Made by a program: the position numbers and the translations under genes. From contig CAZXWK010000069.1 of the NCBI GenBank assembly GCA_964644675.1, forward strand, positions 1 through 7,394: a DNA stretch of 7,394 nt, written 5' to 3'. A model generated the notes under the pieces. It was not told where the DNA came from. It did no database searches and saw only the letters and a list, made by a program, of their open reading frames with translations. The stretch's first letter is position 1. Every line of letters starts with the position of its first letter. The stretch comes from CAZXWK01 sp964644675. GTDB taxonomy: Bacteria; Actinomycetota; Coriobacteriia; Anaerosomatales; JAAXUF01. Of the stretch, positions 1-7,394 are shown piece after piece.

Positions 1-836
<836 letters not shown>

Positions 837-861
837 CACCCTCTACACGCTTCGGAACGCT

Positions 862-891
862 CGGGGCCCGGCACCGTGCCGGGCCCCGTTT
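862..891 (+). terminator. Intrinsic terminator after tuf
   Basis: A perfect 12-bp GC-rich stem (862-873 with 877-888, CGGGGCCCGGCA against TGCCGGGCCCCG) has a 3-nt loop and is followed by TTT. It lies 25 nt past the tuf stop and before the rpmG promoter, so it should separate the two transcription units. The T-tract is short, as is common in high-GC genomes. Confidence 0.85.
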
Positions 892-919
892 CGCGGCCCT
901 TGACGGGCCGCCCATGAGT

Positions 920-949
920 TTGACAGTGCCAAAAACCGGGTGCTAGAGT
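920..949 (+). promoter_or_regulatory. Promoter for rpmG-tRNA-Trp-secE-nusG
   Basis: A perfect -35 box TTGACA (920-925) is separated by 18 bp from TAGAGT (944-949), which has an extended -10 TG at 941-942. The site sits between the tuf terminator and rpmG, giving a leader of about 45 nt. That leader can form a hairpin from 959-965 (CGCCCAA) and 978-985 (TTGGGGCG, one bulged G). The match is to the primary housekeeping sigma consensus; the exact start site is inferred. Confidence 0.8.
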
Positions 950-1001
950 ACCCTTCCGCGCCCAAACCGCTTCAGGCTTGGGGCGGCACACAGGAGGACC
1001 T

Positions 1002-1151
1002 ATGCGAACGCTGGTCACGCTGGCGTGCACCGAGTGCAAGCGCCGCAACTACACCACCAACAAGAACAAGCAGAACAATCCCGAGCGCATCGAGTACAAG
1101 AAGTACTGCAAGTGGTGCAAGACCCACACGGTCCACAAGGAGACCCGCTAG
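1002..1151 (+). CDS. rpmG: 50S ribosomal protein L33, zinc-binding form
   Basis: L33 is a small protein of the large subunit near the E site. The gene encodes 49 residues, the usual L33 length, beginning MRTLVTLACTECKRRNY and ending THTVHKETR before TAG at 1149-1151. Four cysteines in two CxxC pairs (Cys9/Cys12 and Cys36/Cys39) mark the zinc-ribbon (C+) version; many genomes also hold a cysteine-free paralogue, which cannot be judged here. The start is set by a strong Shine-Dalgarno AGGAGGA at 992-998, close to the ATG at 1002. It follows its own promoter and sits 27 nt upstream of tRNA-Trp, an arrangement seen in several bacterial phyla. Confidence 0.96.
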   Translation: MRTLVTLACTECKRRNYTTNKNKQNNPERIEYKKYCKWCKTHTVHKETR

Positions 1152-1178
1152 CGCTCAAGCACGTCGTTTGACAGGTCT

Positions 1179-1255
1179 AGGCCAGTAGCTCCAATTGGTA
1201 GAGCGCCGGTCTCCAAAACCGGATGTTGGGGGTTCGAGTCCCTCCTGGCCTGCCA
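1179..1255 (+). tRNA. tRNA-Trp (anticodon CCA)
   Basis: A full cloverleaf folds. The acceptor stem is AGGCCAG (1179-1185) with CTGGCCT (1245-1251). The D stem is GCTC/GAGC (1188-1191/1201-1204). The anticodon stem is CCGGT/ACCGG with loop CTCCAAA, placing anticodon CCA at 1213-1215, which reads UGG (Trp). The T stem is GGGGG/CCCTC (1228-1232/1240-1244) with loop TTCGAGT. The discriminator is G1252, as usual for bacterial tRNA-Trp, and the 3' CCA (1253-1255) is encoded. It lies between rpmG and secE and is probably cut out of a shared transcript; the TTGACA 5 nt upstream has no usable -10. Confidence 0.98.
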
Positions 1256-1266
1256 CGATCGCCCCT

Positions 1267-1297
1267 GTCGCGGCGCGCATCGGCGCCGTGGCGTTTG
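1267..1297 (+). terminator. Hairpin after tRNA-Trp, possible weak terminator or processing site
   Basis: A 10-bp stem with G-U pairs (1267-1276 with 1283-1292; core CGGCGC/GCGCCG) has a 6-nt loop and is followed by GTTTG. The T-tract is poor and I see no promoter between here and secE. Partial termination or tRNA 3'-end processing is therefore more likely than a complete stop. Confidence 0.35.
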
Positions 1298-1305
1298 CTG
1301 TAGCA

Positions 1306-1326
1306 GGCCGCCTGCAGAAGGCGGCC
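1306..1326 (+). other. Hairpin directly upstream of secE
   Basis: A perfect 8-bp stem (GGCCGCCT 1306-1313 with AGGCGGCC 1319-1326) has a 5-nt loop GCAGA and ends 7 nt before the first possible secE start. No T-tract follows, so it is not a terminator. The only purine-rich Shine-Dalgarno-like string nearby (AGAAGG, 1316-1321) lies partly in the loop and partly in the stem, so the fold could lower secE translation. Confidence 0.45.
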
Positions 1327-1333
1327 GGAACGG

Positions 1334-1636
1334 ATGGATGAGAAGATGGCCAAGGCACCGACGGCGGATGCGGCAAGCAAGGCCGACAAGCCCGTAAAGA
1401 CCGCCAAGCCCGGCAAGCAGCCGAAGCCTGCCAAGCCGAACGTCTTTGCGCGACTCATGCAGTACTTCCGCGATGTTCGCACTGAGATGAAGCGCGTCGT
1501 GTGGCCTACCCGCAGCGAGGTCGTCAACTCGAGCGTCGTTGTCGTCACGACCCTGATCTTCTTCACCGTGTTCATCCTCATCACCGACCTCGTCGTGCAG
1601 CGGCTCGTGCTGTTGATCCAGCAGATCGGCGGCTAG
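1334..1636 (+). CDS. secE: Preprotein translocase subunit SecE
   Basis: SecE is the small essential membrane subunit that clamps SecY in the SecYEG protein-export channel. The product is 100 residues: a Lys/Ala/Pro-rich tail of about 35 residues (GKQPKPAKPN), then the conserved amphipathic helix with VRTEMKRVVWPTRSEV (about 48-63), then one hydrophobic membrane span (about 66-90, VVVVTTLIFFTVFILI). This is the short single-span form found in most bacteria, and no signal peptide is expected. The start is uncertain: ATG 1334 or ATG 1346 (beginning MAKAPT, 96 residues), both with weak ribosome-binding sites. The gene ends with TAG at 1634-1636, 4 nt before nusG; the secE-nusG pairing is nearly universal in bacteria. 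Confidence 0.95.
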   Translation: MDEKMAKAPTADAASKADKPVKTAKPGKQPKPAKPNVFARLMQYFRDVRTEMKRVVWPTRSEVVNSSVVVVTTLIFFTVFILITDLVVQRLVLLIQQIGG

Positions 1637-1640
1637 GGCG

Positions 1641-2171
1641 ATGGCGAAGAAGTGGTACGTCATCCACACCTACTCGGGCTACGAGAACAAGGTGAAGACC
1701 AACCTCCTGCATCGCATCCAGTCGATGGGCATGGAGGAGAAGATCTTCAAGGTGGAGATCCCCACCGAGACGGTCACAGACCTCAAGGAGGGTGGTCGTC
1801 GGGTCACCTCCGAGAAGAAGGTGTTCCCCGGCTACATCCTCGTGCAGATGGAACTCGACGACGAGTCGTGGTACGTCGTGCGCAACACGCCGGGAGTCAC
1901 CGGCTTCGTGGGCTCGCAGGGCAAGCCCGTTCCGCTTTCGCGTGACGAGTTCCAGCGGATCATGAAGCGGACCGAGGCCGGCGTGAAGCAACGCACGGCC
2001 ACCGACTTGGTGGAGGGCATGGGCGTCAAGGTCACCTCGGGCCCGCTCGCGGACTTCGACGGGACCATCTCGGAAGTCAACGCGGACGCCGGCAAGCTCA
2101 AGGTCATGGTTTCGATCTTCGGGCGAGAGACCCCGGTCGAGCTGAACTTCGATCAGGTGGCGAAGCTCTAG
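1641..2171 (+). CDS. nusG: Transcription termination/antitermination factor NusG
   Basis: NusG binds the RNA polymerase clamp, modulates pausing and Rho-dependent termination, and can link polymerase to the ribosome through S10. The 176-residue product is of normal length. The NGN domain covers about residues 1-110: KKWYVIHTYSGYENKV at the start, then the conserved KKVFPGYILVQM and VRNTPGVTGFVG. The C-terminal KOW domain covers about 120-176 (GVKVTSGPLADFDGTISEV to the end). Where many family members read GDxV, this one reads GMGV, a minor change. ATG 1641 lies 4 nt after the secE stop with no strong Shine-Dalgarno, so translational coupling to secE is likely. The next gene, rplK, follows after a 138-nt structured gap without a clear promoter. 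Confidence 0.98.
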   Translation: MAKKWYVIHTYSGYENKVKTNLLHRIQSMGMEEKIFKVEIPTETVTDLKEGGRRVTSEKKVFPGYILVQMELDDESWYVVRNTPGVTGFVGSQGKPVPLSRDEFQRIMKRTEAGVKQRTATDLVEGMGVKVTSGPLADFDGTISEVNADAGKLKVMVSIFGRETPVELNFDQVAKL

Positions 2172-2309
2172 GTAGGAGACACCCGGTCCAAGCCGTGCCT
2201 GTGGGAGTGATGCCTCACAGGGCTTCTCGCGGAGGGACCGTCGTGCGATAGGGAAGCGAACATCGGCCGGATAGCGGCCGCGAACACGTGAGGGACGGTT
2301 AGAACTCCA
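2172..2309 (+). promoter_or_regulatory. Structured leader region upstream of rplK
   Basis: This is a 138-nt non-coding gap between nusG and rplK with no recognisable -35/-10 pair, so rplK is probably co-transcribed with secE-nusG. It holds several pairings: AGCC/GGCT (2191-2194/2221-2224) enclosing CTGTG/CACAG (2199-2203/2216-2220); an outer stem ACCGTC/GACGGT (2237-2242/2294-2299); and inside it CGGCCG/CGGCCG (2264-2269/2275-2280) with loop GATAG. GATAG followed 4-5 nt later by GCGAACA occurs twice (2247-2262 and 2270-2286). No Shine-Dalgarno stands at a normal distance from ATG 2310; instead ACTCC (2304-2308) precedes it. A regulatory role is inferred. Confidence 0.5.
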
Positions 2310-2735
2310 ATGGCCAAGAAGGTTGTCGGCTTCATCAAGCTGCAGATCCCGGGTGGTCAGGCCAATCCGGCACCCCCGGTCGGCCCCGCGCTCGGACAGC
2401 ACCAGGTCAACATCATGCAGTTCTGCCAGGCGTTCAACGCCGATACGCAGGACAAGAACGGGACGATCATCCCGGTCGAGATCACGGTGTACGAGGATCG
2501 CTCGTTCACCTACATCCTCAAGACTCCGCCCGCGGCCGTGCTCATCAAGCAGGCCGTCGGCATCGAGAGCGGCTCGGGCACCCCGAACCGCACCAAGGTC
2601 GCCCAGATCACCAGCGACCAGCTGCGCCAGATCGCCGAGACCAAGATGCCCGACCTCAACGCGAACGACGTCGAGGCGGCCATGAAGATCATCGCCGGCA
2701 CCGCCCGCTCCATGGGTGTGGAGGTCGTCGACTAG
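2310..2735 (+). CDS. rplK: 50S ribosomal protein L11
   Basis: L11 binds the GTPase-associated region of 23S rRNA at the base of the L7/L12 stalk and acts in factor-dependent steps of translation. The product is 141 residues, the usual length. The N-terminal domain opens MAKKVVGFIKLQIPGGQA and carries the proline-rich NPAPPVGPALGQ helix, including Pro22, Pro23 and Pro26, the region where thiostrepton resistance changes occur in other bacteria. The C-terminal rRNA-binding domain runs from about residue 70 (GIESGSGTPNRTKVAQIT) to GVEVVD. The start is fixed by the conserved N-terminus even though the ribosome-binding site is poor. It is followed after 77 nt by rplA, the usual L11-L1 pair. Confidence 0.99.
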   Translation: MAKKVVGFIKLQIPGGQANPAPPVGPALGQHQVNIMQFCQAFNADTQDKNGTIIPVEITVYEDRSFTYILKTPPAAVLIKQAVGIESGSGTPNRTKVAQITSDQLRQIAETKMPDLNANDVEAAMKIIAGTARSMGVEVVD

Positions 2736-2746
2736 CACGGTTGAAC

Positions 2747-2763
2747 CGCGGCACTGTGCCGCG
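2747..2763 (+). other. Short hairpin between rplK and rplA
   Basis: CGCGGCA (2747-2753) pairs with TGCCGCG (2757-2763) around a 3-nt loop. No T-tract follows, so it is not a terminator. It lies immediately before the putative L1 binding fold and may help it form or serve as a processing site; its function is unknown. Confidence 0.4.
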
Positions 2764-2767
2764 CGAT

Positions 2768-2797
2768 GTGGGAGGGCCGGGCTGGCCCGATGACCAC
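2768..2797 (+). promoter_or_regulatory. Putative L1 autoregulatory binding site (23S rRNA mimic)
   Basis: The sequence folds as lower helix GTGG/CCAC (2768-2771/2794-2797), an asymmetric internal loop with GA on the 5' side (2772-2773) and GATGA on the 3' side (2789-2793), then upper helix GGGCC/GGCCC (2774-2778/2784-2788) with loop GGGCT. Two helices joined by a short GA strand and a longer purine-rich strand is the known recognition motif of L1 in 23S rRNA and in its own mRNA. The 5' strand GTGGGAGG matches, from memory, the E. coli 23S rRNA L1 site. It ends 3 nt before the rplA Shine-Dalgarno (2801-2808), so L1 bound here could block rplA translation. The structure is read directly; the function is inferred. 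Confidence 0.7.
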
Positions 2798-2812
2798 GAA
2801 GGGAAGGACACC

Positions 2813-3529
2813 ATGCCCAAGCACGGAAAGCACCATCGCGACGCTGCCGCGAAGATCGACCGCGACGCGCTGTACGCCCCGCTCGAGGCGCTTCGACTCG
2901 CCAAGGAGACCTCCTCGGCGAAGTTCGACGAGACCGTCGAGGTCCACTTCCGCCTCGGGATCGATACCCGCCAGGCCGACCAGCAGGTCCGCGGTGCGGT
3001 CTCGCTCCCGAACGGCACCGGCAAGGAGGTCCGCGTCGCCGTCTTCGCCGAGGGCGACAAGGCCCGTGAGGCCGAGGCCGCCGGCGCCGACGTCGTCGGC
3101 AGCGATGACCTCGTCGAGAAGATCCAGGGCGGCTTCCTGGACTTCGATGCCACCGTCGCCACTCCCGACCAGATGAGCAAGGTCGGCAAGCTCGGCAAGA
3201 TCCTCGGTACCCGCGGCCTCATGCCGAACCCCAAGCTCGGCACGGTAACCATGGACGTCGCTCGCGTCGTCAAGGAGCTCAAGGCCGGCAAGGTCGAGTA
3301 CCGCGCCGACAAGTTCGGCATCGCGCACGTCGGCATCGGCAAGGTCTCCTTCACGCCCGAGGCGCTGACCGAGAACTACGGCGCCGTTCTCGACGAGATC
3401 ATTCGTGCGAAGCCGTCGTCGGCCAAGGGCAAGTACCTGAAGTCGATCACCGTCGCCACCACCATGGGACCCGGCATCAAGATCGACTCCACCAAGACCC
3501 GCAACCTTCTCGAGGAGAACGCCGAGTAG
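2813..3529 (+). CDS. rplA: 50S ribosomal protein L1
   Basis: L1 forms the mobile stalk at the E site that moves deacylated tRNA out, and in many organisms represses its own mRNA. The product is 238 residues, a normal length, opening MPKHGKHHRDAAAKID. Domain I residues FDETVEVHFRLGID start at 38. The domain II signature GKLGKILGTRGLMPNP is at 125-140, and the C-terminal MGPGIKID closes domain I. ATG 2813 is chosen because GGGAAGGA (2801-2808) stands 4 nt upstream and the conserved N-terminus begins here; an in-frame ATG at 2741 would add 24 residues that resemble no L1 and would run through the hairpins. The gene stops at TAG 3527-3529, and the next gene has its own promoter. Confidence 0.98.
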   Translation: MPKHGKHHRDAAAKIDRDALYAPLEALRLAKETSSAKFDETVEVHFRLGIDTRQADQQVRGAVSLPNGTGKEVRVAVFAEGDKAREAEAAGADVVGSDDLVEKIQGGFLDFDATVATPDQMSKVGKLGKILGTRGLMPNPKLGTVTMDVARVVKELKAGKVEYRADKFGIAHVGIGKVSFTPEALTENYGAVLDEIIRAKPSSAKGKYLKSITVATTMGPGIKIDSTKTRNLLEENAE

Positions 3530-3554
3530 GCATCTCCCGAGTGGCGCGTCCCGC

Positions 3555-3583
3555 TTGACGCGGGGCGGAAGCGCGAGTACATT
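3555..3583 (+). promoter_or_regulatory. Promoter for rplJ-rplL
   Basis: TTGACG (3555-3560) and TACATT (3578-3583) are separated by 17 bp, placing the start near 3590. It lies 25 nt past the rplA stop and upstream of the L10 leader, so rplJL can be transcribed apart from rplKA. I see no intrinsic terminator between rplA and this promoter, so some read-through is likely. The pair is a good fit to a housekeeping sigma promoter. Confidence 0.75.
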
Positions 3584-3624
3584 CTCGCGGCGCGTTGAAA
3601 ACCACACAGCGTTCACGATTCACT

Positions 3625-3692
3625 GCCGAAGACAGCCGGTGTCCGGACTCCCGGACGTAATGGGGCGCGAAAGCGCTTCGCCTGCCGAGGTG
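3625..3692 (+). ncRNA. L10 leader RNA (binding site of the L10-L12 complex)
   Basis: The leader carries conserved strings of the ribosomal L10 leader family: CCGAAGACAGCCGGTG (3626-3641) on the 5' side and CCTGCCGAGGT (3681-3691) on the 3' side. They flank two hairpins. The first is GTCCGG/CCGGAC (3641-3646/3651-3656). The second is GCGC/GCGC (3665-3668/3673-3676) with a GAAA tetraloop, extendable by G-U pairs. In this family the two conserved strands form a kink-turn that mimics the L10 site in 23S rRNA and binds L10(L12), giving feedback on rplJL. Its place downstream of the rplJ promoter and upstream of rplJ is as expected. Family assignment is from memory of the consensus; boundaries are approximate. 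Confidence 0.82.
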
Positions 3693-3738
3693 GTCGCATC
3701 CGCGCCGCATCCCGCGGCGCATCGAGCACGAACTTGCT

Positions 3739-3779
3739 CGCGGCCTCCGCTGCTTCTCGGCGGGGGCCGCGTTCTCTTT
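3739..3779 (+). terminator. Attenuator-type terminator in the rplJ leader
   Basis: A 12-bp stem (3739-3750 with 3760-3771; core CGCGGCC/GGCCGCG, one G-U pair) with a 9-nt loop is followed by TTCTCTTT. It lies between the L10 leader and rplJ, as a transcription attenuator should. Its 5' side shares two bases with the preceding hairpin CGAGCA/TGCTCG (3723-3740). CGCGGC at 3713-3718, itself part of a GCGCCGC/GCGGCGC hairpin (3702-3720), could pair instead with GCCGCG (3766-3771), an alternative that would break the terminator. From 3780 to 3872 the leader also has CGGGCA/TGCCCG (3782-3787/3845-3850) and a GCGA-capped stem (3816-3833). Confidence 0.65.
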
Positions 3780-3872
3780 CCCGGGCATCCATCGTCCGGT
3801 GGCGCGGCCCGCGTCCGACCGCGCGAGCGGTCGAAACAGGGTCGTGCCCGCTGGACGAAAGGAGGGATGTAC

Positions 3873-4394
3873 ATGCCCACAGTGCAGAAGGAACAGCTCG
3901 TCAGCGAGATCAAGGATCGGTTTGCCGACTCCTCGGCGGTCATCATGGCCGACTATCGCGGCCTGTCCGTCAAGGCCATGCAGGAGCTCCGCAACAAGCT
4001 CCGCGAGGTCGATGCCGAGATGACCATCTACAAGAACTCGCTCACCGAGATCGCGATGCGCGAGCTCGCGATGCCGGACATGACCGAGTATCTCGCTGGT
4101 CCGACCGGGTTCGTCTTCATCTCGGGTGACCCCGTGGGTCCGGCCAAGGCGCTCACTGCCTTCGCCAAGGACCACCAGCAGCTCGAGCTCAAGGGCGGCC
4201 TCGTCGAGAACCAGGTCGTGGATGCCGCCGGCATCAAGGCCATCGCCACGCTGCCGTCGCGCGAGGAGCTCATCGCGAAGCTGCTCGGCACGATGGTCAA
4301 CCCGCTCGTCGGCTTCGCCCGCGTCCTCAACGGACCGACCGAGGCGTTCGCCCGCACCGTCCAGGCAGTGGCCGATCAGAAGGCCGCCGCCTAG
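3873..4394 (+). CDS. rplJ: 50S ribosomal protein L10
   Basis: L10 anchors the L7/L12 dimers to the 23S rRNA stalk base beside L11. The product is 173 residues, within the family range, beginning MPTVQKEQLVSEIKDRF. The N-terminal rRNA-binding domain includes SSAVIMADYRGLSVKAMQEL and EMTIYKNSL; the C-terminal helix that carries L12 dimers is the stretch after SREELIAKLLGTMVNPLVGF, ending in AVADQKAAA. ATG 3873 is preferred because AGGAGG (3860-3865) is 7 nt upstream; ATG 3867 is only 1 nt from that site. The frame stays open upstream to 3555 but that part is the RNA leader. Expression is likely controlled by the L10 leader and attenuator. Confidence 0.97.
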   Translation: MPTVQKEQLVSEIKDRFADSSAVIMADYRGLSVKAMQELRNKLREVDAEMTIYKNSLTEIAMRELAMPDMTEYLAGPTGFVFISGDPVGPAKALTAFAKDHQQLELKGGLVENQVVDAAGIKAIATLPSREELIAKLLGTMVNPLVGFARVLNGPTEAFARTVQAVADQKAAA

Positions 4395-4469
4395 CACGTA
4401 CCGTCACGTTGACAGAGCCCGCCCGGGCGAGGCCCGAGGCGCGCACAGGAATCAAGAAGGAGAACACAG

Positions 4470-4853
4470 ATGTCTGCACTTACCAATGAGGAGATCCTTG
4501 AGGCTATCAAGGTCAAGCCGGCTCTCGAGCTGGCCGAGCTCGTCAAGATGATGGAGGAGACCTTCGGCGTCTCCGCCGCCGCTCCGGTCGCCGTCGCGGT
4601 CGCCGGTGGCGCCGCTGCCGAGGCCGCCCCGGCCGAGGAGAAGGACAGCTTCGACGTCGTGCTCGAGGGCTTCGGCGACAACAAGATCGCCGTCATCAAG
4701 GTCGTCCGCGAGCTGACCGGTCTGGGCCTGAAGGAGGCCAAGGACCTGGTCGAGGGTGCCCCCAAGGCCGTGGTCGAGGGCGCCAACAAGGAGAAGGCCG
4801 AGGAGGCCAAGACCAAGCTCGAGGATGCCGGCGCCGCCGTCTCCCTCAAGTAG
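4470..4853 (+). CDS. rplL: 50S ribosomal protein L7/L12
   Basis: L7/L12 is the multicopy stalk protein that recruits and activates the translational GTPases. The product is 127 residues. The N-terminal dimerisation domain (about 1-33, MSALTNEEILEAIKVKPALE) is followed by an Ala/Val/Gly/Pro-rich hinge (about 36-55, with AVAVAGGAAAEAAPAEE) and the globular C-terminal domain (about 60-127) with DNKIAVIKVVRELTGLGLKE and EDAGAAVSLK. It has a strong Shine-Dalgarno AAGGAG (4457-4462), 7 nt from ATG, consistent with the several-fold excess of L12 over L10. It lies 75 nt after rplJ in the same unit; that gap holds a CGGGC/GCCCG hairpin (4424-4436). It is followed by a hairpin and a terminator. Confidence 0.99.
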   Translation: MSALTNEEILEAIKVKPALELAELVKMMEETFGVSAAAPVAVAVAGGAAAEAAPAEEKDSFDVVLEGFGDNKIAVIKVVRELTGLGLKEAKDLVEGAPKAVVEGANKEKAEEAKTKLEDAGAAVSLK

Positions 4854-4886
4854 GTCTGACCTACTCGTCGCATCGACGCCGGGTAT

Positions 4887-4916
4887 CGCGCGTTGGCGCT
4901 GACGCCCGGACGCGCG
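4887..4916 (+). other. Hairpin abutting the rplL terminator, possible processing site
   Basis: CGCGCGT/ACGCGCG (4887-4893/4910-4916) encloses GGCG/CGCC (4895-4898/4903-4906) with loop CTGA. It touches the base of the terminator hairpin at 4917. E. coli has an RNase III site in the same rplL-rpoB gap; a similar role is possible but not shown. Confidence 0.45.
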
Positions 4917-4948
4917 AAGGCCGGGACCTGAGACAGGTCCCGGCCTTT
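4917..4948 (+). terminator. Intrinsic terminator after rplL
   Basis: A perfect 12-bp stem (GGCCGGGACCTG 4919-4930 with CAGGTCCCGGCC 4934-4945), loop AGA, extends by two A-T pairs into AA...TTT. It closes the rplJL unit 63 nt past the rplL stop and precedes a separate rpoB promoter. In E. coli the same gap carries only a partial attenuator; whether this one is complete or partial cannot be told from sequence. Confidence 0.85.
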
Positions 4949-4979
4949 CGTGCGACTCGCAAAGAATACCGGAAAGGGA

Positions 4980-5008
4980 TTGACGACCCAGATGGGGTTG
5001 ACTATCCT
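4980..5008 (+). promoter_or_regulatory. Promoter for rpoB
   Basis: TTGACG (4980-4985) and TATCCT (5003-5008) are spaced by exactly 17 bp, with a likely start near 5015. It is the most AT-rich stretch of the neighbourhood and lies between the rplL terminator and rpoB, giving a leader of about 48 nt. It resembles the rplJ promoter, sharing TTGACG and the 17-bp spacer. Confidence 0.8.
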
Positions 5009-5016
5009 ACTATTTT

Positions 5017-5030
5017 GCGACTCTTGTCGC
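5017..5030 (+). other. 5'-end hairpin of the rpoB leader
   Basis: GCGAC (5017-5021) pairs with GTCGC (5026-5030) around TCTT, right at the predicted transcript start, where a hairpin can slow 5'-end-dependent mRNA decay. A second small fold, CTCC/GGAG (5041-5044/5049-5052) with loop TGAA, covers part of the rpoB Shine-Dalgarno. Confidence 0.45.
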
Positions 5031-5062
5031 CAGCTGCCCACTCCTGAAGGAGGAAACGCCTG

Positions 5063-7394
<2,332 letters not shown>

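Noticed and set aside
2210..2251. A 13-codon upstream reading frame in the rplK leader (starts MPHRAS)
   Set aside because: GGGAG is only 2 nt from its ATG, which is too close, and the peptide shows no attenuation-type codon run.
1581..2738. A 385-codon open frame on the - strand opposite nusG and rplK
   Set aside because: It has the same compositional cause: it mirrors two well-conserved genes, crosses their gap and shows no recognisable domain.
2741..2812. A 24-residue N-terminal extension of rplA
   Set aside because: It lacks L1 similarity and runs through the hairpins; GGGAAGGA upstream of 2813 supports the shorter form.
3555..3872. An N-terminal extension of rplJ in the same frame
   Set aside because: The extension would cover the promoter, the L10 leader and the attenuator. 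L10 homologues begin near MPTVQKEQ, and the strong Shine-Dalgarno points to 3873.
3477..4397. A 306-codon - strand frame opposite rplJ and its leader
   Set aside because: It overlaps the L10 leader and rplJ, which explain the sequence, and I see no ribosome-binding site or family resemblance.
4409..4437. A promoter for rplL at TTGACA 4409-4414
   Set aside because: The bases 16-18 bp downstream are pure GC-rich sequence with no -10-like hexamer.

Overview
The window is a conserved housekeeping block from a high-GC bacterium. From left to right it holds the 3' end of tuf, rpmG, tRNA-Trp, secE, nusG, rplK, rplA, rplJ, rplL and the first two thirds of rpoB, all on the + strand. This translation and transcription cluster, the strong GC third-position bias and the actinobacterial look of RpoB (for example the GLTHKRRLSALGPGG stretch) suggest Actinomycetota, possibly a deep branch such as Coriobacteriia. 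That placement is inference and not provable from this window.

Layout. (1) 1-836 is the C-terminal part of EF-Tu, closed by a strong intrinsic terminator at 862-891. (2) A consensus-like promoter (920-949) drives rpmG (1002-1151), a gene of only 49 codons, followed by tRNA-Trp (1179-1255). Two hairpins then lead into secE (1334-1636) and the closely coupled nusG (1641-2171). (3) A 137-nt structured gap precedes rplK (2310-2735). The short rplK-rplA gap carries an apparent mimic of the 23S rRNA site bound by L1 (2768-2797), just ahead of rplA (2813-3529). (4) A separate promoter (3555-3583) starts a leader of about 280 nt that contains an L10-leader RNA and a terminator-like attenuator (3739-3779), then rplJ (3873-4394) and rplL (4470-4853). 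(5) A hairpin and an intrinsic terminator (4887-4948) follow rplL. A further promoter (4980-5008) serves rpoB, which starts at GTG 5063 and runs off the right edge.

How the genes work together: L10 and L7/L12 build the ribosomal stalk next to L11, and L1 builds the opposite stalk. EF-Tu delivers aminoacyl-tRNA to the ribosome, using the stalk. NusG binds the RNA polymerase whose beta subunit RpoB provides, and SecE is part of the SecYEG channel. The regulatory elements suggest three or four transcription units with two feedback points: L1 on its own message, and L10(L12) on the rplJL leader.

I found no mobile element, CRISPR array, defence system or unfamiliar gene. All protein genes are intact apart from the two cut by the window edges. 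The points worth a second look are in the non-coding gaps.
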